DNA of 64,000 bases from Ruegeria lacuscaerulensis ITI-1157. GTDB lineage: Bacteria; Pseudomonadota; Alphaproteobacteria; Rhodobacterales; Rhodobacteraceae. The stretch covers positions 1,149,705-1,213,704 of the forward strand of contig GG704596.1 of the NCBI GenBank assembly GCA_000161775.1. Reading direction: 5' to 3'. Position 1 is the stretch's first letter. Each line of letters begins with the position of its first letter. A program made the position numbers and the translations under genes. Below are positions 44,266-52,906 of this stretch, in pieces. A model generated the notes under the pieces. That model worked only from the letters and a program-made list of their open reading frames with translations. It had not been told where the DNA came from and did not search any database.

Positions 44266-44553
44266 TCAGTAGAAATAGACCGCGTTGTTGATGAGGATGA
44301 TCCGCAGCGCATAGACCCCGATCAGCACCACCAGAGGCGTCAGGTCCAGACCGCCCATGTTGGGCAGAATGCGGCGGATCGGGCCGTATATCGGCTCGAG
44401 CAGGCGGTTCAGGCCGTACCAGATCTGGGCGACCAGCTGTTGATGCAGGTTCAGGACCTGGAAGTTGATCAGCCAGCTCATGATCACATGGGCCAGGATG
44501 ATGAACCAGACGATGTCCAGGATCAGCAGCAGGATTTGGATCAGCGACAGCAT
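44266..44553 (-). CDS. YggT-family membrane protein
   Basis: The ATG at 44553 has GAGGTG at good distance; a GTG two codons earlier is less likely. The 95-residue product has two long hydrophobic helices (LIQILLLILDIVWFIILAHVIMSWLI; LVVLIGVYALRIILINNAVYF) and the YggT core LNRLLEPIYGPIRRILPNMGGLDLTPLVV. YggT proteins sit in the inner membrane and are linked to cell shape or osmotic functions. It is separated from recQ by 76 bases. Confidence 0.9.
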   Translation of the reverse strand: MLSLIQILLLILDIVWFIILAHVIMSWLINFQVLNLHQQLVAQIWYGLNRLLEPIYGPIRRILPNMGGLDLTPLVVLIGVYALRIILINNAVYFY

Positions 44554-44684
44554 GGGCACCTCGTTTTCCGTACGGCCTGAGACCTAAGTGCCCGGGCGGC
44601 ATTAGGCAAGCCCGCAGTCACAGAACGCTTGCGAAATGGCCCAAAGGCCCGTCTTATGAAATCAAAAGCAGGCAAGGGGCAGAG

Positions 44685-46052
44685 ATGGCAGAGATTTCCA
44701 AGCGCAGGCGCATCTGGGGCTGGTGGTTTTTCGACTGGGCCAGCCAGCCGTATCACACCCTGTTGGTGACCTTTGTCTTTGGCCCCTATTTCGCCGGCGT
44801 TGCGGCCGAATATTATGCAAACGTCGGGATGGACGCCGAAACCGCCGCCGCGCAGGCGCAGACGGTCTGGGCCAACTGCCTGACGATCACCGGTTTGATC
44901 ATCGCTTTCGGCGCGCCGCTCTTGGGGGCGATGGCCGATGTCTCGGGGCGGCGCATCCCGTGGATCTTTGCCTTTTCGGTGATGTATGCCGTGGGGTCTG
45001 CGGCGCTGTGGTTCACGCTGCCGGACGGGTCGAACATGTGGCTGATGCTGTCGGCCTTCGGTCTGGGCTTCGTGGGGGCGGAATACGCGCTGATCTTCAT
45101 CAACTCGCAACTTCCCGATCTGGGGGACGACCACGAGGTGGGCGAGATCTCGGGCTCGGGCTTTGCCTTCGGCTATTTCGGCGGGCTGATTTCCCTGGCG
45201 ATCATGCTGGCGCTGTTCGTCGAGCAGCCCAACGGCAAGACGCTGATCGGGATGGAGCCGCTGTTCGGGCTGGACGCCGGCGCGCGGGAAGGCACGCGTT
45301 TCGTGGGGCCGTTCACCGCCGGGTGGTTCATCCTGTTCATGATCCCGTATTTCCTGTGGGTGCGCGACGATCCCGCCGTCGACAAAAAGGGCAGCGTATC
45401 CGAGGCGCTGCGCCTGCTGGGCAAATCCGTGGCCGCCTTGCGGTACCGTGTCAGCCTTGCCAGCTATCTGGGGTCATCGATGTTCTACCGGGACGCGCTG
45501 AACGGGCTTTACAGTTTCGGCGGCGTCTATGCGCGGCTGGTGCTGGAATGGGACCTGATCAAGATCGGCGTCTTCGGCATCATCAGCGTTCTGGCCTCGG
45601 CGGTATTCGCCTGGATCGGCGGCAAGCTGGACCGGAAATTCGGCCCCAAGCCGGTGATTCTGACCGCGATCTGGGTCCTGATCCTGGTCTGCACCACCAT
45701 TGTGTCGATGGACCGGACGCAAATCTTCGGCATCGCCCTGCCACAAGGCTCGGGCCTGCCGGACATGGTGTTCTTTGGCTGCGGCATCCTGATTGGTGGG
45801 ATGGGGGGCATTCTGCAATCGGCCAGCCGGTCGTTGATGGTGCGCCACACCGACCCGGCCGCCCCGGTCGAGAGCTTTGGGCTGTATGGTCTGTCGGGCC
45901 GGGCCACCGCTTTTGCGGCGCCTTTGCTGATCGGAATTGCAACAACCGCGACGGGCAGCGCGCGGTTGGGGGTGTCTCCGATCGTCGGGTTGTTTATTCT
46001 GGGATTGTTCCTAATGCGCTGGGTCAAACCGGAAGGGGATCAGAGCAGATGA
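44685..46052 (+). CDS. UMF1/Atg22-like MFS transporter
   Basis: The 455-residue protein has the UMF1 opening WWFFDWASQPYHTLLVTFVFGPYFA, a periplasmic loop (YYANVGMDAETAAAQAQTVW) and about twelve helices. The substrate is unknown; relatives of Atg22 export amino acids from vacuoles and bacterial UMF1 proteins are uncharacterised. GGGGCAGAG precedes the ATG. It overlaps mepA by ATGA, so they are co-translated. Confidence 0.88.
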   Translation: MAEISKRRRIWGWWFFDWASQPYHTLLVTFVFGPYFAGVAAEYYANVGMDAETAAAQAQTVWANCLTITGLIIAFGAPLLGAMADVSGRRIPWIFAFSVMYAVGSAALWFTLPDGSNMWLMLSAFGLGFVGAEYALIFINSQLPDLGDDHEVGEISGSGFAFGYFGGLISLAIMLALFVEQPNGKTLIGMEPLFGLDAGAREGTRFVGPFTAGWFILFMIPYFLWVRDDPAVDKKGSVSEALRLLGKSVAALRYRVSLASYLGSSMFYRDALNGLYSFGGVYARLVLEWDLIKIGVFGIISVLASAVFAWIGGKLDRKFGPKPVILTAIWVLILVCTTIVSMDRTQIFGIALPQGSGLPDMVFFGCGILIGGMGGILQSASRSLMVRHTDPAAPVESFGLYGLSGRATAFAAPLLIGIATTATGSARLGVSPIVGLFILGLFLMRWVKPEGDQSR

Positions 46053-46912
46053 TTTCATTACGTTTTTTGGTATTTTTGGCAGGAATTGCGCTGGCCGGGG
46101 CGGCAGGGGCCCAACCGCTGGCCAAGCAGTTGTTCGGGGCTCAGAAGTACAGTTCGCAACAAAAGCCGGCCGCCTTCGGCAGTTATTCGCGTGGATGCGC
46201 CGCCGGATCGGTACAACCGCCCGAGACCGGACCCACCTGGCAGGCGATGCGTCTGTCGCGCAACCGCAACTGGGGCCATCCCGAGGCGATCGACTTCGTG
46301 CAGGACCTCAGCCGTTTTGCGGCAAAGCAACCGGGATGGAACGGGCTTTACATCGGGGATATCAGCCAGCCGCGGGGCGGGCCGATGACCTCGGGCCACC
46401 GCAGCCACCAGCTGGGCCTGGACATCGACATCTGGATGCTGCCCGGTGACAACATGCGCCTGTCGCGCAAGGCCCGCGAGAACATCTCGTCCATCTCTCT
46501 GCGGCGCTCGAACGGGGCTTATGTGAACGGCAACTGGACGAAACAGCACCACGCCATCCTGCGCGAGGCGGCCAGGGACAAGCGCGTGGCCCGCATCTTC
46601 GTGTTTCCGGGCGCCAAGGTGCAGATGTGCAAGGACGAGACCGGCAACCGCGCCTATCTGCGCAAGATCCGGCCCTGGTGGGGGCACCACTACCACTTTC
46701 ACGTCCGGCTGAACTGTCCGCGCGGCTCGCGCGGGTGCGTCAACCAGGATCCGCCGCCCAAAGGCGACGGCTGCGCCGAGGCCGAACAGTGGGTACGCAA
46801 CATATTGAACCCGCCGCCGCCCGACCCCAACGCGCCGCCGCCGAAAAAGCGGAGAGAATACACTCTGACCGATCTGCCTCAGCAATGCTCCGCAGTTCTT
46901 CAATCCAACTGA
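46049..46912 (+). CDS. mepA: Penicillin-insensitive murein endopeptidase MepA
   Basis: The 287-residue protein has a signal peptide (FLVFLAGIALAGAAGAQP), then the M74 zinc site: TSGHRSHQLGLDIDIW (His and Asp ligands) and WWGHHYHFHVRL (His ligand). A Pro-rich tail (NPPPPDPNAPPPKKR) ends it. It cleaves D-alanyl-meso-DAP cross-links in the periplasm during wall growth. Its stop overlaps the next gene by 28 bases. Confidence 0.93.
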   Translation: MISLRFLVFLAGIALAGAAGAQPLAKQLFGAQKYSSQQKPAAFGSYSRGCAAGSVQPPETGPTWQAMRLSRNRNWGHPEAIDFVQDLSRFAAKQPGWNGLYIGDISQPRGGPMTSGHRSHQLGLDIDIWMLPGDNMRLSRKARENISSISLRRSNGAYVNGNWTKQHHAILREAARDKRVARIFVFPGAKVQMCKDETGNRAYLRKIRPWWGHHYHFHVRLNCPRGSRGCVNQDPPPKGDGCAEAEQWVRNILNPPPPDPNAPPPKKRREYTLTDLPQQCSAVLQSN

Positions 46913-47769
46913 TTGCGGCCCTTCTGTTGGCCGGCTCCGCCTGGGCGGTCGAGTTGAAATCGGCGACCCATCTGGGCAGTTTCACATGGAGTCATCCGGG
47001 CAATTGGTTCGGCGGATTTTCCGCCATCCATGTCTCGGACGGCGGGCGGCGCGCCTGGGTGCTCAGCGACCGGGCCATGCTGGTCACGGCCCGCATCGAG
47101 CGGGATGGCGACCAGATTTCCGAGGTGCGTGCCCTGAAGCACGGGCCGCTCTTGTCCAGCCGGGGGCGTGTTCTGCGCGGTGCCGCGGGTGATTCGGAAG
47201 GGCTGGCGAGGGCGCCGGATGGCAGCTTCTACATCTCGTTCGAAGGCGTGCATCGCGTGGCTCATTATGCGGTGCCCGATGCGCCTGCGCGCGTGCTTCC
47301 GCGGCCCAGGCCGTTTGACGGTCTGGACGGGAACGGATCGTTCGAGGGACTGGCCATCGACGTACAGGGCCGCCTGTACACGCTGCCCGAGAAAAGCCGT
47401 ACGGCAAGTGGCGACATCCCGGTCTATCGCTGGAACGGACGCGCCTGGTCTACGCCTTTTGTCCTGCCGCAACGGGGCCGCTTTCTGCCCGTGGCTGCCG
47501 ATTTCGGCCCGGACGGGAGGTTCTATGTTCTGGAACGCGCGGTTGCTCTGATCGGGTTCCGGTCGCGTCTGCGTCGGTGGCAGATCGAAGGTGATACACC
47601 TACCGCGGAAGAAACCCTGTTCGAGACCGGAACCGGAACCCATGACAACCTCGAAGGCTTGTCGGTCTGGCGCGACGGGCAGGGGCGGTTGCGGGCCACG
47701 ATGATCTCGGATGACAATTTTCTGGCCCTGCAGCGTACCGAACTGGTCGAATATCTGCTGCCGGATTGA
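46885..47769 (+). CDS. Secreted esterase-like activity of phytase family protein
   Basis: From ATG 46885 the protein has 294 residues: a signal peptide (SSSIQLIAALLLAGSAWA), then a beta-propeller-like domain with FGGFSAIHVSDGG, AWVLSDR, DSEGLARAPDGSFYISFEGVHRV, NGSFEGLAIDVQGRLYTLPEKS and THDNLEGLSVW. The repeated DSEGLA/FEGLA/LEGLS blocks mark the esterase-like activity of phytase family. It is periplasmic, and the start overlaps the mepA end by 28 bases in another frame. Confidence 0.85.
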   Translation: MLRSSSIQLIAALLLAGSAWAVELKSATHLGSFTWSHPGNWFGGFSAIHVSDGGRRAWVLSDRAMLVTARIERDGDQISEVRALKHGPLLSSRGRVLRGAAGDSEGLARAPDGSFYISFEGVHRVAHYAVPDAPARVLPRPRPFDGLDGNGSFEGLAIDVQGRLYTLPEKSRTASGDIPVYRWNGRAWSTPFVLPQRGRFLPVAADFGPDGRFYVLERAVALIGFRSRLRRWQIEGDTPTAEETLFETGTGTHDNLEGLSVWRDGQGRLRATMISDDNFLALQRTELVEYLLPD

Positions 47770-47860
47770 CACGGGCCGATCCCGCGTCTAGAAGCGCGGC
47801 TTGCCTTGGGAAACCCCCGGGGCCAAGTCGCCGCTACCTTGTCAAAACGGGCATCAGAAC

Positions 47861-48505
47861 ATGCAACGCACCTATATTCCCGGCATTCTTGCCATGGCCG
47901 CCATCGTCGTGGCCTCGAACATCCTGGTCCAGTTCCTTGTCTTCGACGGAATTCTGACCTGGGGCGCCTTCACCTATCCGCTGGCCTTTCTGGTCACCGA
48001 CATCATGAACCGCGTCTATGGCGTGGGCCCGGCCCGCAAGGTCGTGTTTGCCGGCTTCGTCACCGGGGTGATCTGCTCGCTGATCGGCAGCCAGATCATG
48101 CTGCAGGGCGACGGCTTCACCTACGCCGCCGTGCCGCTTCGCATCGCCGTGGCTTCGGGCACCGCCTTCCTGATCGCGCAGCTGACCGACGTCACCGTGT
48201 TCAACGCCATGCGCGAAGGCCGCTGGTGGCGCGCGCCGCTGGTATCCACACTGGTCGGATCGGCGCTGGATACCGCGATCTTCTTCACCATCGCCTTCTC
48301 GGCCTCGGTGACCGTCTTCGGTGCCGATGCGGATGCGGCCATCAACTGGGCGTGGGAGCCCGTGCCCTTCATGCTGTCGGGCCCCGAGGCGCCTTTGTGG
48401 GTGACGCTGGCCTTTGCCGACTGGCTGGTGAAGCTGGCCCTGGCGCTGATTGCGCTGGTCCCCTTCAAGGTGATCGTCGCGCGCCTAACCGCGCAGCCCG
48501 CGTAA
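47861..48505 (+). CDS. Queuosine precursor transporter (YhhQ/VUT family)
   Basis: From ATG 47861 the 214-residue protein has five to six helices and the family signature FLVTDIMNRVYGVGPARKVVFAGF near 43-66, plus a late SALDTAIFFTIAFSAS segment. YhhQ-type carriers bring preQ0/preQ1 into the cell for tRNA queuosine synthesis. I looked for a preQ1 riboswitch in the 91-bp upstream stretch and could not support one. Confidence 0.85.
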   Translation: MQRTYIPGILAMAAIVVASNILVQFLVFDGILTWGAFTYPLAFLVTDIMNRVYGVGPARKVVFAGFVTGVICSLIGSQIMLQGDGFTYAAVPLRIAVASGTAFLIAQLTDVTVFNAMREGRWWRAPLVSTLVGSALDTAIFFTIAFSASVTVFGADADAAINWAWEPVPFMLSGPEAPLWVTLAFADWLVKLALALIALVPFKVIVARLTAQPA

Positions 48506-48579
48506 AAAACGCTTTGAGAATGGCACAGGTTGTGTCACCATCCTTTTCAACCGCAACAGATAGAAAAGGAGGTGATCCA

Positions 48580-48636
48580 GTGTCGAGAAAGAGATTGGAG
48601 AGAGGTGTCGGAACAGCCGGGGGGACCGCCTGCTAG
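48580..48636 (+). CDS. 18-residue small ORF with a maximal ribosome binding site
   Basis: GTG at 48580 follows the 14-base perfect SD with seven bases between GGAGG and the start. The frame reads VSRKRLERGVGTAGGTAC and stops at TAG (48634-48636). The peptide is basic at the N-terminus and Gly-rich at the end. I do not recognise it. The strong SD argues for translation, but it could also serve only to trap ribosomes. Confidence 0.45.
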   Translation: MSRKRLERGVGTAGGTAC

Positions 48637-48706
48637 GGCAGCCCTTGGCCGGGCGTACGCTCCGGCTGGTCGATTGATCTAACCGACCCGACCTCCTGAA
48701 CTTTCG

Positions 48707-48740
48707 AAGGGCCGTCCCGCCGGGGCGGCCCTTTCTGTTT
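48707..48740 (+). terminator. Rho-independent terminator of the small transcript
   Basis: AAGGGCCG (48707-48714) pairs perfectly with CGGCCCTT (48726-48733), with a further GC-rich inner part, followed by TCTGTTT. It separates the small transcript from arfB. Confidence 0.8.
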
Positions 48741-48767
48741 CCGGGTGGCGCCTGTAAGGTCGCGCCC

Positions 48768-49187
48768 ATGTTGCGCATCACCGACGATATCACCCTGCAC
48801 GATTGGGAAATGACCGAGAGCTTCATCCGCGCCTCGGGTCCCGGCGGGCAGAACGTCAACAAGGTCTCGACCGCGGTCGAGCTGCGCTTCGAGGCGGCGC
48901 GCTCGCCCTCGCTGCCCGATCCGGTCAAGGCGCGGCTGAAACGGCTGGCCGGGCGGCGCTGGACCAAGGATGGCGCGATCATCATCCAATGCGACGAGAC
49001 CCGCAGCCAGGCCCGCAACCGCGAGATCGCCCGCGCCCGTCTGGCCGAGCTGATCGGTAAGGCGCTGGTCAAACCCAAGCGGCGGATCGCGACGAAACCC
49101 ACCTATGGCTCGGTCAAGCGCCGGCTGGCGGCGAAAAAGGCCCGGTCCGACGTCAAGGCGCTGCGCGGCAAGGTGGCGGAAGATTGA
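48768..49187 (+). CDS. arfB: Alternative ribosome-rescue factor ArfB (YaeJ)
   Basis: The 139-residue protein has the release-factor GGQ motif (ASGPGGQNVNKVSTAVELRF, Gly26-Gly27-Gln28) and a basic C-terminal tail (KPKRRIATKPTYGSVKRRLAAKKARSDVKALRGK) that enters the mRNA channel of stalled ribosomes. It hydrolyses peptidyl-tRNA on non-stop ribosomes, backing up tmRNA-SmpB; smpB lies 3.2 kb downstream. Confidence 0.93.
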   Translation: MLRITDDITLHDWEMTESFIRASGPGGQNVNKVSTAVELRFEAARSPSLPDPVKARLKRLAGRRWTKDGAIIIQCDETRSQARNREIARARLAELIGKALVKPKRRIATKPTYGSVKRRLAAKKARSDVKALRGKVAED

Positions 49188-49247
49188 TCTGGCATCTTTC
49201 CCTGCCGTTGCTAGTCTGACCGCAACAGGCGGCAGGGAGGCAAGGCC

Positions 49248-49994
49248 ATGAGGCTGGAGGGAAAAACCGCAATCGTGACCGGCGGCGCATCCGGGTTCGG
49301 GGCCGGGATCGTGCAGAAATTCCTGACCGAGGGCGCGCGGGTGATGATCGCCGACATCAATGGGGATGCCGCGCGTCACATGGCGGCAACGTTGGGTCCT
49401 CTGGCCGACCACTGCCAGGTGGATGTCTCCGACGGCGACTCGATCCAGGCGATGGCCGATGCGGCGCTGGGACTCTATGGCCACCTGGACATCCTGGTGA
49501 ACAATGCCGGCGTGACCCACCTGCCGACGCCGCTGGAGGAGGTCAGCGAAGAAGATTTCGACCGCGTCTATCGCGTGAACATGAAGTCGGTCTTTCTGAC
49601 CGCGCGGGCGCTGGTGCCACATATGAAATCGCGCGGGTCGGGGGCGATCCTGAACGTCGCCTCGACCGCCGGATTGTCGCCGCGCCCGAACCTGAACTGG
49701 TACAACGCCTCCAAGGGCTGGATGATCACCGCGACCAAGACCATGGCGGTCGAGCTGGCCCCGTCCGGTGTGCGCGTGAACGCAATCTGCCCGGTGGCGG
49801 GGGAAACGCCCCTGCTGAAATCCTTCATGGGCGAGGACACGCCCGAGATCCGCGCCAGGTTCCTGTCGACCATCCCGTTGGGCCGGTTCTCGACCCCGCA
49901 GGACATGGGTAACGCCGCCTGTTTCCTGTGCTCGGACGAAGCCAGCATGATCACCGGCGCCGCACTCGAGGTGGACGGCGGCCGCTGCATCTGA
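49248..49994 (+). CDS. SDR-family oxidoreductase
   Basis: The 248-residue classical SDR has TGGASGFGAG near 11-20, the NNAG motif near 85-88, Ser in ILNVASTAG and the catalytic Tyr-x3-Lys in WYNASKG. The C-terminal GAALEVDGGRCI is typical of 3-oxoacyl-ACP reductase/glucose-dehydrogenase-like members. The N-terminal ADINGD after β2 suggests NAD preference. GGGAGG precedes the ATG. Substrate unknown. Confidence 0.9.
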   Translation: MRLEGKTAIVTGGASGFGAGIVQKFLTEGARVMIADINGDAARHMAATLGPLADHCQVDVSDGDSIQAMADAALGLYGHLDILVNNAGVTHLPTPLEEVSEEDFDRVYRVNMKSVFLTARALVPHMKSRGSGAILNVASTAGLSPRPNLNWYNASKGWMITATKTMAVELAPSGVRVNAICPVAGETPLLKSFMGEDTPEIRARFLSTIPLGRFSTPQDMGNAACFLCSDEASMITGAALEVDGGRCI

Positions 49995-50000
49995 CTGCCC

Positions 50001-50033
50001 CTTCATCTGGCCCAAAATATCCCCGCCGGAGGC
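50001..50033. repeat. Roseobacter-type intergenic repeat unit
   Basis: The segment starting CTTCATCTGGCCCAAAATA and ending CGCCGGAGGC is a form of a short repeat that I know from many Roseobacter intergenic regions, usually next to terminators. Only one copy is visible in this window. Confidence 0.45.
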
Positions 50034-50053
50034 AGCGCGCGCAGCGCGCTTTC
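50034..50053 (+). terminator. Terminator after the SDR gene
   Basis: AGCGCGC and GCGCGCT form a perfect 7-bp stem with a 3-base loop, followed by TT and CCC. It stands 40 bases after the SDR stop. Confidence 0.55.
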
Positions 50054-50075
50054 CCGCAGCAAAGGACGAAACCGC

Positions 50076-51089
50076 ATGACCCCCGGACCCAGAAACCTGA
50101 TCACAGACGTGCCCGGCCTGTTGGTGGGCAACGCACAGGACGCGGCCCTGAAATCCGGCGTCACCGTCCTGACCGGAGATCAACCGCTGCGAGCCTCGGT
50201 GCATGTGATGGGCGGCGCCCCCGGCACGCGCGAGACCGATCTTCTGGCCGCCGACAAAACCGTCGACCGGGTGGATGCGATCGTGCTTTCGGGCGGTTCG
50301 GCCTTCGGGCTGGATGCCTGTTCGGGCGTGATGGACGCGCTGCATGCACAGGGTCGCGGGTTTCAGGTGGGGTCGGCCGTGGTGCCGATCGTACCCGGGG
50401 CGATTCTGTTTGACCTGCTGAACGGCGGCGACAAGGCGTGGGGTGAAAACCCGTACCGTGTCTTGGGCCGGGCCGCATTCGACGCCGCGGCGGACACGTT
50501 TAATCTGGGCAGCGCCGGGGCCGGAACCGGCGCGCTGACGGCCATGTGCAAGGGCGGACTGGGCTCGGCCTCGGCGGTTTTGCCGGGCGGCGTGACCGTG
50601 GGTGCGCTGGTTGCGGCCAACCCGCTGGGCAGCGTCACCACCCCGGGCGACCGGCATTTCTGGGCCGCCCCGTTCGAGATCGGGGCCGAGTTCGGCGGAC
50701 TGGGGCCGGATGCGGCGTCCGGTCTGGGGGACCCCGTGCCCAGCCGCAAGGCCCGAGCAATGGGCCATCCCCCGTCCGACAAGGTCAACACGACCATCGC
50801 CATCGTCGCCACCGATGCGGCCCTGACCAAACCGCAATGCCAGCGCATGGCGGTGGCCGCCCATGACGGGATCGCCCGCGCGATCCTGCCTGCCCACACG
50901 CCGGGCGATGGAGACCTGGTGTTCGGCGTCAGCACGGGACGGATCCCTTCGGCCGAGGCCGATCTGGCCTTGCTGGGCCACGCCGCAGCATTGTGCCTGA
51001 CCCGTGCCATCGCGCGCGCGGTCTATCATGCGAAACCGGCGCCGGGCGACCTGTTGCCGTGCTGGTCGGATCTGCAAAATACACGTTGA
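50076..51089 (+). CDS. P1-family (DmpA/S58-like) peptidase
   Basis: The 337-residue protein has the P1 blocks NLITDVPGLLVGNAQD, GVTVLTGDQPLRASVHVMGGAPGTRETDLL, VDAIVLSGGSAFGLDA, GSAGAGTGALT, GGVTVGALVAANPLGSV and the self-processing region VNTTIAIVATDA. Family members (L-aminopeptidase/D-esterase) cut themselves before a Ser or Thr that becomes the N-terminal nucleophile; here the candidate is Thr in NTTI. Cytoplasmic, substrate unknown. Confidence 0.88.
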   Translation: MTPGPRNLITDVPGLLVGNAQDAALKSGVTVLTGDQPLRASVHVMGGAPGTRETDLLAADKTVDRVDAIVLSGGSAFGLDACSGVMDALHAQGRGFQVGSAVVPIVPGAILFDLLNGGDKAWGENPYRVLGRAAFDAAADTFNLGSAGAGTGALTAMCKGGLGSASAVLPGGVTVGALVAANPLGSVTTPGDRHFWAAPFEIGAEFGGLGPDAASGLGDPVPSRKARAMGHPPSDKVNTTIAIVATDAALTKPQCQRMAVAAHDGIARAILPAHTPGDGDLVFGVSTGRIPSAEADLALLGHAAALCLTRAIARAVYHAKPAPGDLLPCWSDLQNTR

Positions 51090-51201
51090 AAATATACCTT
51101 TCGTGCTGCGGCAGGTCGCCGCCGCGCGTCAAATTGCGCATTGACTCTGCGCGCGTATGATACTGGTTAGAGGGCAGCCAATTCACATCGGAGCAACGCC
51201 A

Positions 51202-51615
51202 ATGAAACGTATCATCGCGACTGCCATCGTCGGTCTGCTGGCCGTACCGGCCCTGGCCGAAGGTGACGCCGAAGCCGGCGCCAAGACCTTCAACAAGTGC
51301 AAGTCCTGCCACATGATCGCAACGCCTGACGGCGAGACGATCGTCAAGGGCGGCAAGACCGGTCCGAACCTCTATGGCGTGGTCGGCCGTACTGCCGGCA
51401 CCGAGGAAGGCTTCAAATACGGCGACAGCCTGGTTGCGGCCGGCGAAAAAGGTCTGGTCTGGGACGAGGAAAGCTTCGTCGCCTATGTTCAGGACCCCAA
51501 GGCGTTCCTGAAAGACTACCTGGGTGAAACCTCGGCCAAGTCGAAAATGACCTTCAAGCTGAAAAGCGGTGGCGAGGACGTCTTTGCCTATCTGCAAAGC
51601 GTTTCGGCCGAATAA
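51202..51615 (+). CDS. cycA: Cytochrome c550-type soluble cytochrome c
   Basis: From ATG 51202 the 137-residue product has a signal peptide (MKRIIATAIVGLLAVPALA), the haem site CKSCH (Cys33, Cys36, His37) and the Paracoccus c550-like run IVKGGKTGPNLYGVVGRTAG and EEGFKYGDSL; the axial Met lies in SKMTFKL. It carries electrons between the bc1 complex and terminal oxidases in the periplasm. A longer in-frame start (51157) lacks a signal and is not used. A perfect terminator follows. Confidence 0.92.
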   Translation: MKRIIATAIVGLLAVPALAEGDAEAGAKTFNKCKSCHMIATPDGETIVKGGKTGPNLYGVVGRTAGTEEGFKYGDSLVAAGEKGLVWDEESFVAYVQDPKAFLKDYLGETSAKSKMTFKLKSGGEDVFAYLQSVSAE

Positions 51616-51646
51616 GCCGCACTTGCCGAAAAACCGGAACAAGTAC

Positions 51647-51675
51647 AAAAGGCCGCAGCCCTGCGGCCTTTCGTG
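51647..51675 (+). terminator. Rho-independent terminator after cytochrome c
   Basis: AAAGGCCGCAG and CTGCGGCCTTT form a perfect 11-bp stem with a two-base loop, flanked by A-rich and T-rich runs, so it may act in both directions. Confidence 0.85.
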
Positions 51676-51805
51676 CGCTTGATTGAAACGTCGATCATCG
51701 CCAGTTTTGTCGCAGACCAAAAAAAACACTGCGCCCAACCCGCCTGAGCATCGCACCCAGTCGCCGGTGCCGCCAGACCGACGCAGTCACATCAGGAGAG
51801 GACAG

Positions 51806-52348
51806 ATGGGAATCATGATCCCGGCTTGGGTTCATGGCAAGCTGACACCCGTGGACAAGCTGGAAGCCCACGAAAAGGGGCTCAAGCACAAGGCGGTCTC
51901 GGTCTTCGTCGTGCGGGGCACCGAGATTCTGATGCAGCGCCGCGCGCTGGGCAAGTATCACACGCCCGGCCTGTGGGCGAACACCTGCTGCACCCATCCC
52001 GACTGGGACGAAAACTCCTCGGACTGCGCGGTGCGGCGCCTGCGCGAGGAGTTGGGCATCACCGGGCTGTATCCCGAATACCGGCACCGGCTGGAATATC
52101 ACGCGGATGTCGGCAACGGGTTGGTCGAGAACGAGGTCGTGGACGTGTTCCTGGCGCATGTACGCGGGCCGCTGAAGATCGAGCCCAACCCCGACGAGGT
52201 GATGGAGATCCGCTGGATCGACTACCACGATCTGCTGGCCGAAGTGCGCCGTCATCCCGAACGGTTCACCCCGTGGCTGAAGATCTATCTGCACAACCAC
52301 GCCGACACGATCTTTGGCCCCGACCTGATCATCTCGGCCAAATCCTGA
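51806..52348 (+). CDS. idi: Isopentenyl-diphosphate Δ-isomerase, type I (Nudix)
   Basis: From ATG 51806 (AGGAGAGG upstream) the 180-residue protein has the type I markers KHKAVSVFVVRGTEILMQRRALGKYHTPGLWANTCCTHP, with the active Cys in NTCC, the Nudix part AVRRLREELGI and the Glu in NEVVDVFLAHV. It isomerises IPP and DMAPP for isoprenoids, such as carotenoids and quinones. A longer frame upstream of 51806 has no support. Confidence 0.95.
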   Translation: MGIMIPAWVHGKLTPVDKLEAHEKGLKHKAVSVFVVRGTEILMQRRALGKYHTPGLWANTCCTHPDWDENSSDCAVRRLREELGITGLYPEYRHRLEYHADVGNGLVENEVVDVFLAHVRGPLKIEPNPDEVMEIRWIDYHDLLAEVRRHPERFTPWLKIYLHNHADTIFGPDLIISAKS

Positions 52349-52395
52349 CGCGCCCATCTTGCAAGGGCTGACGAAGCCGCATACATCACGGCGTC

Positions 52396-52878
52396 ATGGC
52401 CAAGCAGAAGCAGAAGACAGACCCCAACTACAAGGTGATCGCCGAAAACCGGCGGGCCCGCTTCGATTACGCGATCGAAGAGGATATCGAGTGCGGCATC
52501 GTGCTGGAAGGGTCCGAGGTCAAGTCTCTGCGCGCGGGCGGGGCGAACATCGCCGAAAGCTATGCCGCGGTCGAGGATGGTGAACTGTGGCTGATCAACA
52601 GCTACATCGCGCCCTACGAGCAGGCCAAGGCGTTCAAGCACGAGGAGCGCCGCCGGCGCAAGCTGCTGGTGTCCCGCAAAGAGCTGTCGAACCTGTGGGC
52701 CGCGACCCAACGCAAGGGCATGACGCTGGTGCCGCTGGTGCTGTATTTCAACCACAAGGGCCGGGCCAAGCTGAAGATCGGCATCGCCAAGGGCAAGAAG
52801 ATCCACGACAAGCGCGAAACCCAGGCCAAGCGCGACTGGTCGCGCCAGAAACAGCGTCTGCTGAAGGATCACAGCTGA
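52396..52878 (+). CDS. smpB: SsrA-binding protein SmpB
   Basis: The 160-residue protein has all SmpB blocks: [55 protein letters not shown] wording, and a Lys/Arg-rich tail ([28 protein letters not shown]) that mimics tRNA in the ribosome. With tmRNA it rescues stalled ribosomes. tmRNA itself is not in this window. Confidence 0.97.
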   Translation: MAKQKQKTDPNYKVIAENRRARFDYAIEEDIECGIVLEGSEVKSLRAGGANIAESYAAVEDGELWLINSYIAPYEQAKAFKHEERRRRKLLVSRKELSNLWAATQRKGMTLVPLVLYFNHKGRAKLKIGIAKGKKIHDKRETQAKRDWSRQKQRLLKDHS

Positions 52879-52900
52879 CCCGGGCTGCGCCGCGGGTCAG
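52875..52900. terminator. Hairpin between convergent smpB and glpK
   Basis: CTGACCCG and CGGGTCAG form an 8-bp perfect stem just at the smpB stop, 7 bases before the convergent glpK stop. No clear T-run, so activity is uncertain. Confidence 0.4.
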
Positions 52901-52906
52901 AACTGA

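Larger units (their letters stand above)
48565..48740 (+). ncRNA. Candidate structured small transcript with perfect Shine-Dalgarno and internal anti-SD
   Basis: The stretch holds AAAGGAGGTGATCC (48565-48578), an exact complement of the 3' end of bacterial 16S rRNA; an 18-codon ORF; hairpins such as GCCGG...CCGGC (about 48650) and GGTCG...CGACC (about 48670-48690); ACCTCCT (48691-48697), which is complementary to AGGAGGT and could mask the SD; and a strong terminator. It is either a small mRNA with self-masking SD or a regulatory RNA that binds ribosomes or other messages. The 5' end is not defined. Confidence 0.45.

Noticed and set aside
47770..47860. Possible preQ1 riboswitch before the queuosine-precursor transporter gene
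   Set aside because: The 91-bp stretch has GC-rich inverted segments but I cannot match the conserved preQ1-I or preQ1-II cores; a covariance search would decide.
51121..51201. TTGACT-type -35 element before the cytochrome c gene
   Set aside because: No acceptable -10 hexamer at 16-18 bases; not enough for a promoter call.
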